A DNA stretch of 12,577 bases from Bacteroidetes bacterium UBA4009 (GTDB lineage: Bacteria > Bacteroidota > Bacteroidia > NS11-12g > UBA9320): NCBI GenBank assembly GCA_002384205.1, contig DGBH01000089.1, positions 1-12,577 of the forward strand, in the 5' to 3' direction. The notes under the pieces were generated by a model, which saw nothing but the letters and a program-made list of their open reading frames with translations, was not told the DNA's origin and did no database searches. Each line of letters begins with the position of its first letter. Position 1 is the stretch's first letter. Made by a program: the position numbers and the translations under genes. Below are positions 1 through 6,272 of the stretch, one piece after another.

Positions 1-48
1 AAAGAGCATGGAGTAGCGCTTGCCGTTAAAAAGCATTTTATAAGTTGA
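1..48 (+). CDS. Possible 3' end of an upstream gene (partial)
   Basis: Frame 1 is open from the window edge and ends at a TGA at 46-48, giving fifteen residues that read KEHGVALAVKKHFIS. The other two forward frames hit stops within 27 bases. The composition is plausible for a protein C-terminus and the stop lies just before the -7 box of the next gene. The tail is too short to identify a family, so this could also be noncoding sequence. Confidence 0.35.
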   Translation, partial: KEHGVALAVKKHFIS

Positions 49-79
49 TATAGCTCAGCATAGCATGTTTTAAAAAATG

Positions 80-87
80 TAGATTTG
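80..87 (+). promoter_or_regulatory. Bacteroidota-type -7 box for the dioxygenase gene
   Basis: TAGATTTG matches the TAnnTTTG -7 consensus of Bacteroidota exactly and ends 22 bases before the ATG at 110, implying a short leader. No TTG-type -33 box is visible 17-23 bases upstream, so the assignment rests on the -7 box and its position. Confidence 0.5.
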
Positions 88-109
88 CAACATCTTTAGA
101 ATCAAAAAA

Positions 110-1243
110 ATGAATACAAACACCTTCGATCTTCCTAAAATATACGATGAAGCTCAAGATTTTATGCCTCTTTTGGGGACAGACTATATCGAGTTTTATG
201 TGAGTAATAGTAAACAAGCTGCTCACTTTTACAAGACGGCCTTTGGTTTTCAAGATTTAGCTTATGCTGGTCTTGAGACAGGTTTAACCGACAGAGAAAG
301 TTATGTAGTGGTTCAAGATAAAATTAAGCTGGTATTAACGTCACCCTTAAAAAGTGGAACGGAGATAGGCAAGCATATCGAAGCACACGGAGATGGGGTG
401 AAGGTAGTGGCGCTTTGGGTGCCTAATGCAACCAACGCGTATAATGAGGCTATAAAAAGAGGTGCAAAACACTATATGGCTCCCGTTACGGAGGAAGATG
501 AAAACGGTAAGGTAGTTCGATCTGGCATATATACGTATGGCGAAACAGTTCATATTTTTGTGGAGAGAAGTGAATATAGTGGGGTTTTCTTGCCAGGATT
601 TCGAGCCTGGAAATCTACGTATCATCCTACTCACGTAGGGTTACAGTTTGTGGATCACATGGTAGGTAATGTGGAATTAGGTGCAATGATGACCTGGTGT
701 AATTTTTACAGAGATGTACTTGGTTTTGCTCAAATAGTTTCCTTTGATGATAAAGATATTTCTACCGAATACACAGCTTTAATGAGTAAGGTAATGAGTA
801 ATGGAAATGGTAGAATAAAATTTCCTATCAACGAGCCAGCGGATGGTAAAAAGAAATCGCAAATTGAGGAGTATTTAGATTTTTATGAAGGCCCTGGCGT
901 GCAACATATTGCCGTAGCTACGGATGATATTATTGGCACGGTGAGAGAATTAATTTCACGCGGTATTGAATTTTTACGCGTACCAGACACCTACTATGAT
1001 GTGGTACTGGATAGAGTTGGGCATATAGACGAAGACATAGCGCCATTAAGAGAACTAGGTATTCTAGTAGACCGGGATGACGAAGGGTATTTACTTCAAA
1101 TATTTACTAAGCCAATAGAACCTCGTCCAACGTTGTTTTTTGAGATTATACAGCGCAAAGGAGCTACTTCATTTGGGAAAGGAAATTTTCAAGCTCTGTT
1201 TGAAGCTATAGAACGTGAGCAAGAGTTAAGAGGCACGCTATAA
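110..1243 (+). CDS. hpd: 4-hydroxyphenylpyruvate dioxygenase
   Basis: This non-heme Fe(II) enzyme converts 4-hydroxyphenylpyruvate plus O2 to homogentisate and CO2 in cytoplasmic tyrosine and phenylalanine catabolism. The 377 residues have the usual family length and two vicinal-oxygen-chelate halves, about residues 22-155 and 174-340. The 2-His-1-Glu iron site is visible as His183 (FVDHMVGNV), His266 (GVQHIAVAT) and Glu345 (LFFEIIQR). The C-terminal helix carries the typical GATSFGKGNF and LFEAIEREQ signatures. The related 4-hydroxymandelate synthase shares the same ligands, but the C-terminal motifs and the bacterial context favour the dioxygenase. The ATG follows an A-rich run, as is normal where Shine-Dalgarno sites are not used. 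A hairpin terminator follows, so the gene is probably a transcription unit separate from the meta-cleavage genes. Homogentisate dioxygenase and fumarylacetoacetase are not seen in the window. Confidence 0.96.
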   Translation: MNTNTFDLPKIYDEAQDFMPLLGTDYIEFYVSNSKQAAHFYKTAFGFQDLAYAGLETGLTDRESYVVVQDKIKLVLTSPLKSGTEIGKHIEAHGDGVKVVALWVPNATNAYNEAIKRGAKHYMAPVTEEDENGKVVRSGIYTYGETVHIFVERSEYSGVFLPGFRAWKSTYHPTHVGLQFVDHMVGNVELGAMMTWCNFYRDVLGFAQIVSFDDKDISTEYTALMSKVMSNGNGRIKFPINEPADGKKKSQIEEYLDFYEGPGVQHIAVATDDIIGTVRELISRGIEFLRVPDTYYDVVLDRVGHIDEDIAPLRELGILVDRDDEGYLLQIFTKPIEPRPTLFFEIIQRKGATSFGKGNFQALFEAIEREQELRGTL

Positions 1244-1272
1244 TTGAAAAGCAATAAAAAAATATAATGTGT

Positions 1273-1305
1273 AAAATGGCTGAAAGAACTCTTTCGGCCA
1301 TTTTT
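1273..1305 (+). terminator. Rho-independent terminator after hpd
   Basis: A 14-bp stem (1273-1286 with 1291-1304, one G-U pair) closes a four-base loop AACT. The 3' arm ends in a T run, and the A-rich 5' arm makes the hairpin potentially bidirectional. It lies in the 76-base gap before the hydratase gene, whose ATG is only 15 bases further on, so it should limit read-through from hpd. Confidence 0.8.
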
Positions 1306-1319
1306 CTTAACCATAAGAA

Positions 1320-2093
1320 ATGAATAAAGAAATACAAGAAGCTGCAAGACTGTTGTGGAATGCGCATAATCAAAAAACCACTATACCTCCGGTTAGAGAG
1401 TTGATTGGCACAGATGATTTGAATGCGGCATATGCGGTACAAGAAATTAATGTAAATCATAGAAAAGCAAATGGCGAAGTCATAACAGGTAAAAAAATAG
1501 GCTTAACCTCCTTTGCAGTTCAAGAACAATTAGGCGTAGATCAACCCGATTATGGCATTCTCTTTAATACCATGGAGGTTAAGAACCATAAATTGGCTTT
1601 TTCGGAATTGGTGCAGCCCAAAGCAGAAGCAGAAATAGCATTTGTGATGGCCGAAGATTTGGATGGTGATGTCAATATTAGTGATCTTATAGATGCAATT
1701 GAATACGCTACGGTAAGCATAGAAATAGTGGGTAGCAGAGTGGCCGATTGGAACATAAAGATTACAGATACCATTGCAGATAATGCCAGTGCAAGCCACT
1801 ATATTTTAGGAACTTCTAAGGTGAGTTTGGATGATATTGATTTAGTAAATTGCCAGATGTCATTGACTAAAAATGGAACAATAGCTTCACAAGGAAGTGG
1901 GGAAGCATGTATGGACAATCCGCTCAATGCGGCCTTATGGTTGGCACAAAAAATGGTTGAACAGGGCAATCCATTAAAAAAAGGAGACATCTTGTTGTCA
2001 GGAGCGTTAGGGCCTATGGTGGTTATCGAAAAAGGAGATGAATTTGTAGCGAGTGTGGAGGGCCTAGGAGAAGTAAGATTAGCGATAATTTAA
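1320..2093 (+). CDS. mhpD: 2-hydroxypenta-2,4-dienoate hydratase (MhpD family)
   Basis: Predicted to add water to 2-hydroxypenta-2,4-dienoate (2-oxopent-4-enoate) to form 4-hydroxy-2-oxovalerate, in the lower meta-cleavage pathway. The 257 residues match the family length and the FAH-like fold. Visible signatures are GKKIGLTS (57-64), LGVDQPDYG (71-79), the metal-binding KAEAEIAFV (Glu103, Glu105), EIVGSR (Glu135) and ADNAS (153-157). Related 4-oxalocrotonate decarboxylases share the fold. Here the QPD motif, the DW.IKI.DT stretch and the LSG..GP segment fit hydratases better, and the two following genes encode the next enzymes in the route. One oddity is Gly138, where characterised relatives usually have Asp (EVVDSR). 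The gap to the next gene is 12 bases, which indicates an operon. No clear promoter was seen between the hpd terminator and this start. Confidence 0.9.
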   Translation: MNKEIQEAARLLWNAHNQKTTIPPVRELIGTDDLNAAYAVQEINVNHRKANGEVITGKKIGLTSFAVQEQLGVDQPDYGILFNTMEVKNHKLAFSELVQPKAEAEIAFVMAEDLDGDVNISDLIDAIEYATVSIEIVGSRVADWNIKITDTIADNASASHYILGTSKVSLDDIDLVNCQMSLTKNGTIASQGSGEACMDNPLNAALWLAQKMVEQGNPLKKGDILLSGALGPMVVIEKGDEFVASVEGLGEVRLAII

Positions 2094-2105
2094 GGGAATT
2101 TTAAA

Positions 2106-3059
2106 GTGAAAAAAGTAGCAATAATCGGTAGCGGCAACATTGGGACGGACCTAATGATCAAGATAATTCGTACATCCAAAGTGCTTGAAATGGCGTGTTT
2201 TGTTGGAATTGATGCCGAATCTGACGGTTTAGCGCGTGCCAAACGAATGGGCGTAGAAATATGCAGTACAGGGATTGATGGCTTGCTAGAAATGCCGATA
2301 TGGAATGAGATTGAAGTAATTTTTGATGCGACGAGTGCCAAGGCTCATCTCTATAATTTTGATAAAATAAAGGCTTTTCCTAACAAGAAAGTAGTAGATC
2401 TGACTCCAGCGGCGATAGGCCCATATATGGTGCCTGCAGTATCGTTTGATGCTGTATTGAGTGAAAAATTAAATTTAGCTGTTAATTTAGATTTAGGTTT
2501 AAATTTTAACATGGTTACTTGTGGTGGTCAAGCAACTATACCCATTGTAGCGGCAGTAAGCAGAGTGGCTAAAGTGCATTACGGCGAAATCGTAGCGAGT
2601 ATTGCTAGTAAATCTGCAGGACCTGGTACACGCGCCAATATTGACGAGTTTACAGAAACAACAGCAGAAGCCATAGAAAAAGTAGGAGGAGCGACCAAAG
2701 GGAAAGCAATAATTATTTTGAATCCAGCGGAACCACCGTTGGTTATGCGCGATACGGTGTTTACGCTTAGCGAGCAGGCAGATAGAGAAATGATTAGAAA
2801 AAGCATCCACGAAATGGTTGCAGAAGTACAAAAATATGTACCAGGATACACCCTTCATCAAGAGGTGCAATTTGATGATATACCAGAAGACAACCCGGTA
2901 TTTATTGAAGGAGTAGGTCTTAAAAGCGGACTTAAAACAACCGTATTGCTACAAGTAATTGGCGCAGGCCATTACTTACCAGCCTACGCAGGAAATTTAG
3001 ATATTATGACCAGCGCAGCATTAGCGGTGGGAGAGAAAATAGTAGGTGTGACGAAATAA
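2106..3059 (+). CDS. mhpF: Acetaldehyde dehydrogenase (acylating)
   Basis: Oxidises acetaldehyde with NAD+ and CoA to acetyl-CoA, normally as the partner of the aldolase encoded next; in characterised homologues acetaldehyde passes through a channel between the two subunits. The 317 residues match the DmpF/MhpF family. An N-terminal Rossmann motif GSGNIGTD (8-15) binds NAD. The catalytic cysteine is Cys139 in [12 protein letters not shown]. The conserved [20 protein letters not shown] region follows at about 167-186. The start is a GTG at 2106, which places the Rossmann strand at the expected distance from the N-terminus; no upstream ATG fits. It sits between the hydratase and aldolase genes with gaps of 12 and 26 bases, so all three are very likely cotranscribed. 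Confidence 0.95.
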   Translation: MKKVAIIGSGNIGTDLMIKIIRTSKVLEMACFVGIDAESDGLARAKRMGVEICSTGIDGLLEMPIWNEIEVIFDATSAKAHLYNFDKIKAFPNKKVVDLTPAAIGPYMVPAVSFDAVLSEKLNLAVNLDLGLNFNMVTCGGQATIPIVAAVSRVAKVHYGEIVASIASKSAGPGTRANIDEFTETTAEAIEKVGGATKGKAIIILNPAEPPLVMRDTVFTLSEQADREMIRKSIHEMVAEVQKYVPGYTLHQEVQFDDIPEDNPVFIEGVGLKSGLKTTVLLQVIGAGHYLPAYAGNLDIMTSAALAVGEKIVGVTK

Positions 3060-3085
3060 TAGGAAGTTCAAATAGTTAAGATTTT

Positions 3086-4093
3086 ATGCATAAAATGTAC
3101 ATACAAGACGTAACCCTAAGAGATGGCATGCACGCCATACGTCATCAATACGATAAAAAACAACTGAAAGAGCTTGCCATATCGCTTGACAAAGCAGGAG
3201 TCGATGCGATAGAAATAGCGCATGGAGATGGCTTAAGCGGTGGAAGTTTTAATTATGGATTTGGGGCACATACAGATTGGGAATGGTTGGAAGGTGTGGC
3301 AGAGGAGTTAAACCATGCCGTTCTTACCACCTTACTTTTACCCGGAATTGGTACTATAGAAGACCTAAAAAAAGCACATGCTCTAGGCGTAAAATCTGTT
3401 CGTATTGCAACCCACTGTACAGAAGCCGATGTCAGTAAACAGCATATAGAAGCCGCCAAAAAACTAGGAATGGATATAGGGGGTTTTTTGATGATGGCAC
3501 ACATGAATGAGCCCGTAAAACTTGCTCAGCAAGCCAAACTTATGGAAAGTTATGGAGCAGATTGTGTGTATGTCACAGATAGTGCAGGGGCATTACTGAT
3601 GGATGATGTAGCTGATAGAATGAAGGCTTTTAAAGATGTGCTAGATAGTAAGACCGAAATTGGTATTCATTGTCATCACAACCTAAGCCTAGGAGTAGCC
3701 AATACCATAGTTGCTATGCAACACGGTGCTACTAGACTCGACGCTTCACTTGCAGGAATGGGAGCAGGGGCAGGTAATTGCCCTTTAGAAGTGTTGGTTG
3801 CTGTACTCAATAGAATGGGTGTGAAGCATAATTCAAATTTATATCAATTGATGGATTTGGCAGATGATGTTATTCGACCATTACAAGATCGTCCAGTTCG
3901 TGTAGATAGAGAAACACTTAGCTTGGGTTATGCAGGAGTATATTCTAGTTTTTTACTTCACAGCGAGCGGGCTGCTCAAAAATACGGACTTAACACAGCC
4001 GATATACTCAAAGAATTGGGCAAGCGTAAAATGGTAGGGGGGCAAGAAGACATGATCGTAGACGTTGCTTTGGATATGCTAAAAGGCAATTAG
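3086..4093 (+). CDS. mhpE: 4-hydroxy-2-oxovalerate aldolase
   Basis: A divalent-metal-dependent class II aldolase that cleaves 4-hydroxy-2-oxovalerate to pyruvate and acetaldehyde. The 335 residues align well by eye with DmpG/Mhp[16 protein letters not shown] at 8-22 with the catalytic Arg12, metal-binding Asp13 and His16; LLLPGIG at 83-89; [15 protein letters not shown] at 108-122; metal-binding His195 and His197 in [11 protein letters not shown]; and [12 protein letters not shown] plus [12 protein letters not shown] near the C-terminal communication domain. A second ATG three codons downstream (3095) is an equally possible start and would not affect any motif. It is the last gene of the operon and is followed by hairpins with T runs. 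Confidence 0.96.
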   Translation: MHKMYIQDVTLRDGMHAIRHQYDKKQLKELAISLDKAGVDAIEIAHGDGLSGGSFNYGFGAHTDWEWLEGVAEELNHAVLTTLLLPGIGTIEDLKKAHALGVKSVRIATHCTEADVSKQHIEAAKKLGMDIGGFLMMAHMNEPVKLAQQAKLMESYGADCVYVTDSAGALLMDDVADRMKAFKDVLDSKTEIGIHCHHNLSLGVANTIVAMQHGATRLDASLAGMGAGAGNCPLEVLVAVLNRMGVKHNSNLYQLMDLADDVIRPLQDRPVRVDRETLSLGYAGVYSSFLLHSERAAQKYGLNTADILKELGKRKMVGGQEDMIVDVALDMLKGN

Positions 4094-4141
4094 TCTAGGT
4101 TAATAATCCTTCTTAAGCCGTGTTAATAGTATATAAATGGA

Positions 4142-4159
4142 GGCACTCAAAATAGTGCC
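4142..4159 (+). other. Short hairpin downstream of the aldolase gene
   Basis: GGCACT and AGTGCC form a perfect 6-bp stem around a six-base loop, 48 bases past the aldolase stop codon. It lacks a T run of its own and may protect the mRNA 3' end or act with the palindrome just downstream. Confidence 0.4.
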
Positions 4160-4170
4160 ATAAATTGCAA

Positions 4171-4202
4171 TGGCTTAGCTAAGCCAATCATTTTTATTTT
4201 TT
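4171..4202 (+). terminator. Terminator of the meta-cleavage operon
   Basis: A perfect 16-base palindrome, TGGCTTAGCTAAGCCA (4171-4186), is followed after four bases by a T-rich tract (4191-4202). It can fold as a 6-bp stem with loop AGCT. Its position after the last operon gene supports a terminator role. The T tract can also pair with AAAATGATT at 4204-4212. Confidence 0.6.
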
Positions 4203-4308
4203 GAAAATGATTTCCTTTATCTTTTTAGATCTTTTCGAGGATAATGGCTGTAATATAAAATACGTAAAATGCTTGTTTTTAGTGTTTTAATGTTGTGAAA
4301 AAAATCTT

Positions 4309-4316
4309 TACTTTTG
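4309..4316 (+). promoter_or_regulatory. Bacteroidota -7 box for the coiled-coil membrane protein gene
   Basis: TACTTTTG matches TAnnTTTG exactly and lies 23 bases before the ATG at 4340. Its position inside the upstream in-frame extension (from a GTG at 4295) argues that translation begins at 4340. A TTG at 4293-4295 is only 13 bases upstream, so the -33 element is uncertain. Confidence 0.6.
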
Positions 4317-4339
4317 TAAAAATTAAACCATTAAAATAC

Positions 4340-5323
4340 ATGGAAGAAACAGAATTATTACCAAAAGAAGAAACTAAATCTAAAAAAGGACCTTTATTCA
4401 TTTTTATATTTTTATTCTTAGGCTCACTTGCTTTTAGTGGGTACCTATTTTTAAAGTATACAGAGAATGCTAAAAAAATTCAGAGTCAAAATGATGAACT
4501 TTCTTTAGCGTATGAGGTGCTAAACTTAAATGCGGATTCATTGAGAAATGCGCTTGATATAGCAAAGCAGGATATAGATGCTCGTATGACTGAACTTGCT
4601 AATCAAAGTAACTTACATAATGAATTGAGGTCACAACTCGAGGCCAAAAAGATATCATTAGATGCTGCGTACACTCGTATAAAAAATTTAATTACTGGCG
4701 AAGAGAAAGGTGGTGTTGCTACTGGGGCTGAACCAAAAAATCTATTGGAAGCAAAGCGAGAAATCGCTAAACTTACTAAAAGTAACAATGCGTACATGAA
4801 CCAAATTGAAGGATTACAGAAAGAATACGAGATTGCCAAAACAAAATCAGCTGAATATGCTGGCATAGCTTCTACATTAAAAGTAGATAATGATAGTCTC
4901 GTAATTGTAAATGATTCCTTATCAAAGAAACTTACAGGTACGGGAAGCTTTAAGATAGGTAATTTGAATGTGGAGCCAATACGAACTAGAAATGGTAAAG
5001 TAGCAGTTGAGGATCACGCATCTAAAGTGGAGCAAATTAAGGTGTTTTTTAAAGTGCTAATTTCAGAATATGCTAAGGAAGAGGTTAGAAACATTAGGGT
5101 TAGAGTAATTACTCCTAATGGAGCGGTTCTAAGTGAAGAAAATAATGATCTTATGGATTCTGACCAGGTGAATACTATTGTAGAATCTATAATGTATGAT
5201 GGCACTGAAAAAGCGGTTAGTCTTTATTACCATCAACAAGGTAAATATGCCAAAGGCGAATACGATGTTGAAATATTTGATAACAACACGCTGTTAGGAA
5301 TTTACTCCTTCATTTTAATCTAA
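4340..5323 (+). CDS. Membrane-anchored coiled-coil protein of unknown function
   Basis: The 327-residue product has a charged N-terminus (1-17), one hydrophobic membrane helix (about 18-39), a long heptad-rich helical region broken by a Gly/Ala-rich hinge (about 43-118 and 134-198; hinge 120-131), and a compact C-terminal domain (about 205-327) ending in the pattern GKYAKGEYDVEIFDNN..LGIYSFILI. This layout recalls uncharacterised Bacteroidota proteins with a membrane anchor, a coiled coil and a conserved C-terminal domain. With a short N-terminus before the helix, the bulk is probably periplasmic, though this was not tested. The frame is open back to a GTG at 4295, but a TAnnTTTG box at 4309-4316 makes the ATG at 4340 the better start. 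It appears monocistronic, with its own promoter and a strong terminator. I do not recognise a specific function. Confidence 0.85.
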   Translation: MEETELLPKEETKSKKGPLFIFIFLFLGSLAFSGYLFLKYTENAKKIQSQNDELSLAYEVLNLNADSLRNALDIAKQDIDARMTELANQSNLHNELRSQLEAKKISLDAAYTRIKNLITGEEKGGVATGAEPKNLLEAKREIAKLTKSNNAYMNQIEGLQKEYEIAKTKSAEYAGIASTLKVDNDSLVIVNDSLSKKLTGTGSFKIGNLNVEPIRTRNGKVAVEDHASKVEQIKVFFKVLISEYAKEEVRNIRVRVITPNGAVLSEENNDLMDSDQVNTIVESIMYDGTEKAVSLYYHQQGKYAKGEYDVEIFDNNTLLGIYSFILI

Positions 5324-5344
5324 AAAACACGTTAAATCTTCGAT

Positions 5345-5380
5345 AAAAAATCCAGTCATTACATGATTGGATTTTTTATT
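5345..5380 (+). terminator. Rho-independent terminator
   Basis: A 15-bp stem (5345-5359 with 5363-5377, one G-T mismatch) closes a three-base loop. It begins with six A and ends with six T, so it could work on both strands. It lies 21 bases past the stop codon of the coiled-coil protein gene. Confidence 0.85.
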
Positions 5381-5456
5381 GCTTTTTGAACTATAAAGTT
5401 TTAATGGAGCGTGCTGTATTGGGCACTATAATCTGTGTAATCGTTAAAAAACGAAA

Positions 5457-5487
5457 TTGTTGGATGCTAAAAAAAATGTTTACTTTG
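5457..5487 (+). promoter_or_regulatory. Promoter of the beta-barrel / HYR-repeat protein operon
   Basis: A TTG at 5457-5459 (or the overlapping TTG at 5460-5462) is separated by 20 (or 17) bases from TTACTTTG at 5480-5487, a one-mismatch form of the Bacteroidota TAnnTTTG -7 box. The start codon is at 5552, giving a leader of roughly 55-60 bases that contains a hairpin. Confidence 0.6.
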
Positions 5488-5494
5488 CAAAAAG

Positions 5495-5527
5495 CATTCT
5501 AAAGTATTTTTCAATCTTTTTAGAATG
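5495..5527 (+). promoter_or_regulatory. Leader hairpin upstream of the beta-barrel gene
   Basis: CATTCTAAA (5495-5503) and TTTAGAATG (5519-5527) form a perfect 9-bp inverted repeat around a 15-base loop. It begins just after the predicted transcription start and ends 24 bases before the ATG. It could be an mRNA stability or translation-control element, or a protein-binding operator; the sequence alone does not decide. Confidence 0.45.
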
Positions 5528-5551
5528 TTAAAAAAAAACAAATAAAAAATT

Positions 5552-6253
5552 ATGCAAATATTCAAACTTAGAAATGTTACTCTTTTTTCTGTTTGCTTTT
5601 TCATTTTCTCAGCCCAGGCTCAAAAACGAGCATTGTCGGTAGGTTTTGGAATAAGTCATCTTTACGATTTAAATGAGGGCGCATTATTGCTTAAATCAAA
5701 ATCCGCTACAAATCCGTATTCGGTTTCAGATATTGATTTGAAGGGGTTAAACGGGAGCAACACCCAGTTTGATTTAGGTTATGACGTTATAGCCGAATTG
5801 TCTGTTAACAAAAATCAAAGCATAGTGGCTTCGTATACGAATGGAACCGTTACAGCTCAGCAAGATAATCAATATTCGTCTAGTAAGCTTAATCTTGTTA
5901 ATGTTTGCCTTAGACAATATTTAATGCCTAAAAAAATGCAACGCCAATATCTTCAACCAGCTAAGGACTATGATGGATTTTATGTAAGGCCATTTGCAGA
6001 GATAGGTGTAGGATTAACGAACTATAACGCAAACAGATACTTTGTGAAAGATCAAGGTTTATTCAGCAAAACTTCAGGAACTACATTCTCTAATACTGTT
6101 TCTCTTGGTTGTTTATTCCATATAAACTCAAAAATAAAATTTTCGGCAGCACCTAATTTTATCATTAATTATTCTGATGCTGTGGATGGTTATAAAAACA
6201 AGGGTGCAGATATTATGATGAGTAGCACCATAGGAATTCTTTTCAATCTTTAA
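5552..6253 (+). CDS. Predicted outer-membrane beta-barrel protein
   Basis: A 233-residue protein with a signal peptide: basic start, hydrophobic core VTLFSVCFFIFS, probable cleavage after AQA at residue 23. The mature part shows short alternating hydrophobic/polar strands separated by polar turns, glycines in strands such as LSVGFGISHLYDL and FAEIGVGLTNYNA, and a final strand STIGILFNL near the end, as in small outer-membrane barrels of the PorT/OmpA-like type. No sharper family assignment is possible from the sequence. The gap to the giant T9SS-exported protein is 19 bases, with no terminator, so they are probably cotranscribed. An inferred role is surface anchoring, assembly or sensing for that partner. 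The ATG follows an A-rich tract. Confidence 0.75.
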   Translation: MQIFKLRNVTLFSVCFFIFSAQAQKRALSVGFGISHLYDLNEGALLLKSKSATNPYSVSDIDLKGLNGSNTQFDLGYDVIAELSVNKNQSIVASYTNGTVTAQQDNQYSSSKLNLVNVCLRQYLMPKKMQRQYLQPAKDYDGFYVRPFAEIGVGLTNYNANRYFVKDQGLFSKTSGTTFSNTVSLGCLFHINSKIKFSAAPNFIINYSDAVDGYKNKGADIMMSSTIGILFNL

Positions 6254-6272
6254 ACTAAACGAATAAACAAAA

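Noticed and set aside
1263..1268. TATAAT sequence upstream of the hydratase gene as a promoter
   Set aside because: Bacteroidota primary sigma factors use TAnnTTTG. The nearest TTG-type box (1244-1246) is too close, and the site sits just before a terminator hairpin.
2499..2870. 123-codon open frame on the minus strand inside the dehydrogenase gene
   Set aside because: It lies wholly opposite a clearly conserved acetaldehyde dehydrogenase, has low-complexity Cys/Phe/Tyr-rich composition, and has no promoter or recognisable domain.
110..4093. A single hpd-mhpD-mhpF-mhpE operon
   Set aside because: A 14-bp hairpin with a T run at 1273-1305 separates hpd from the other three genes, so one common transcript is unlikely to be the main one.
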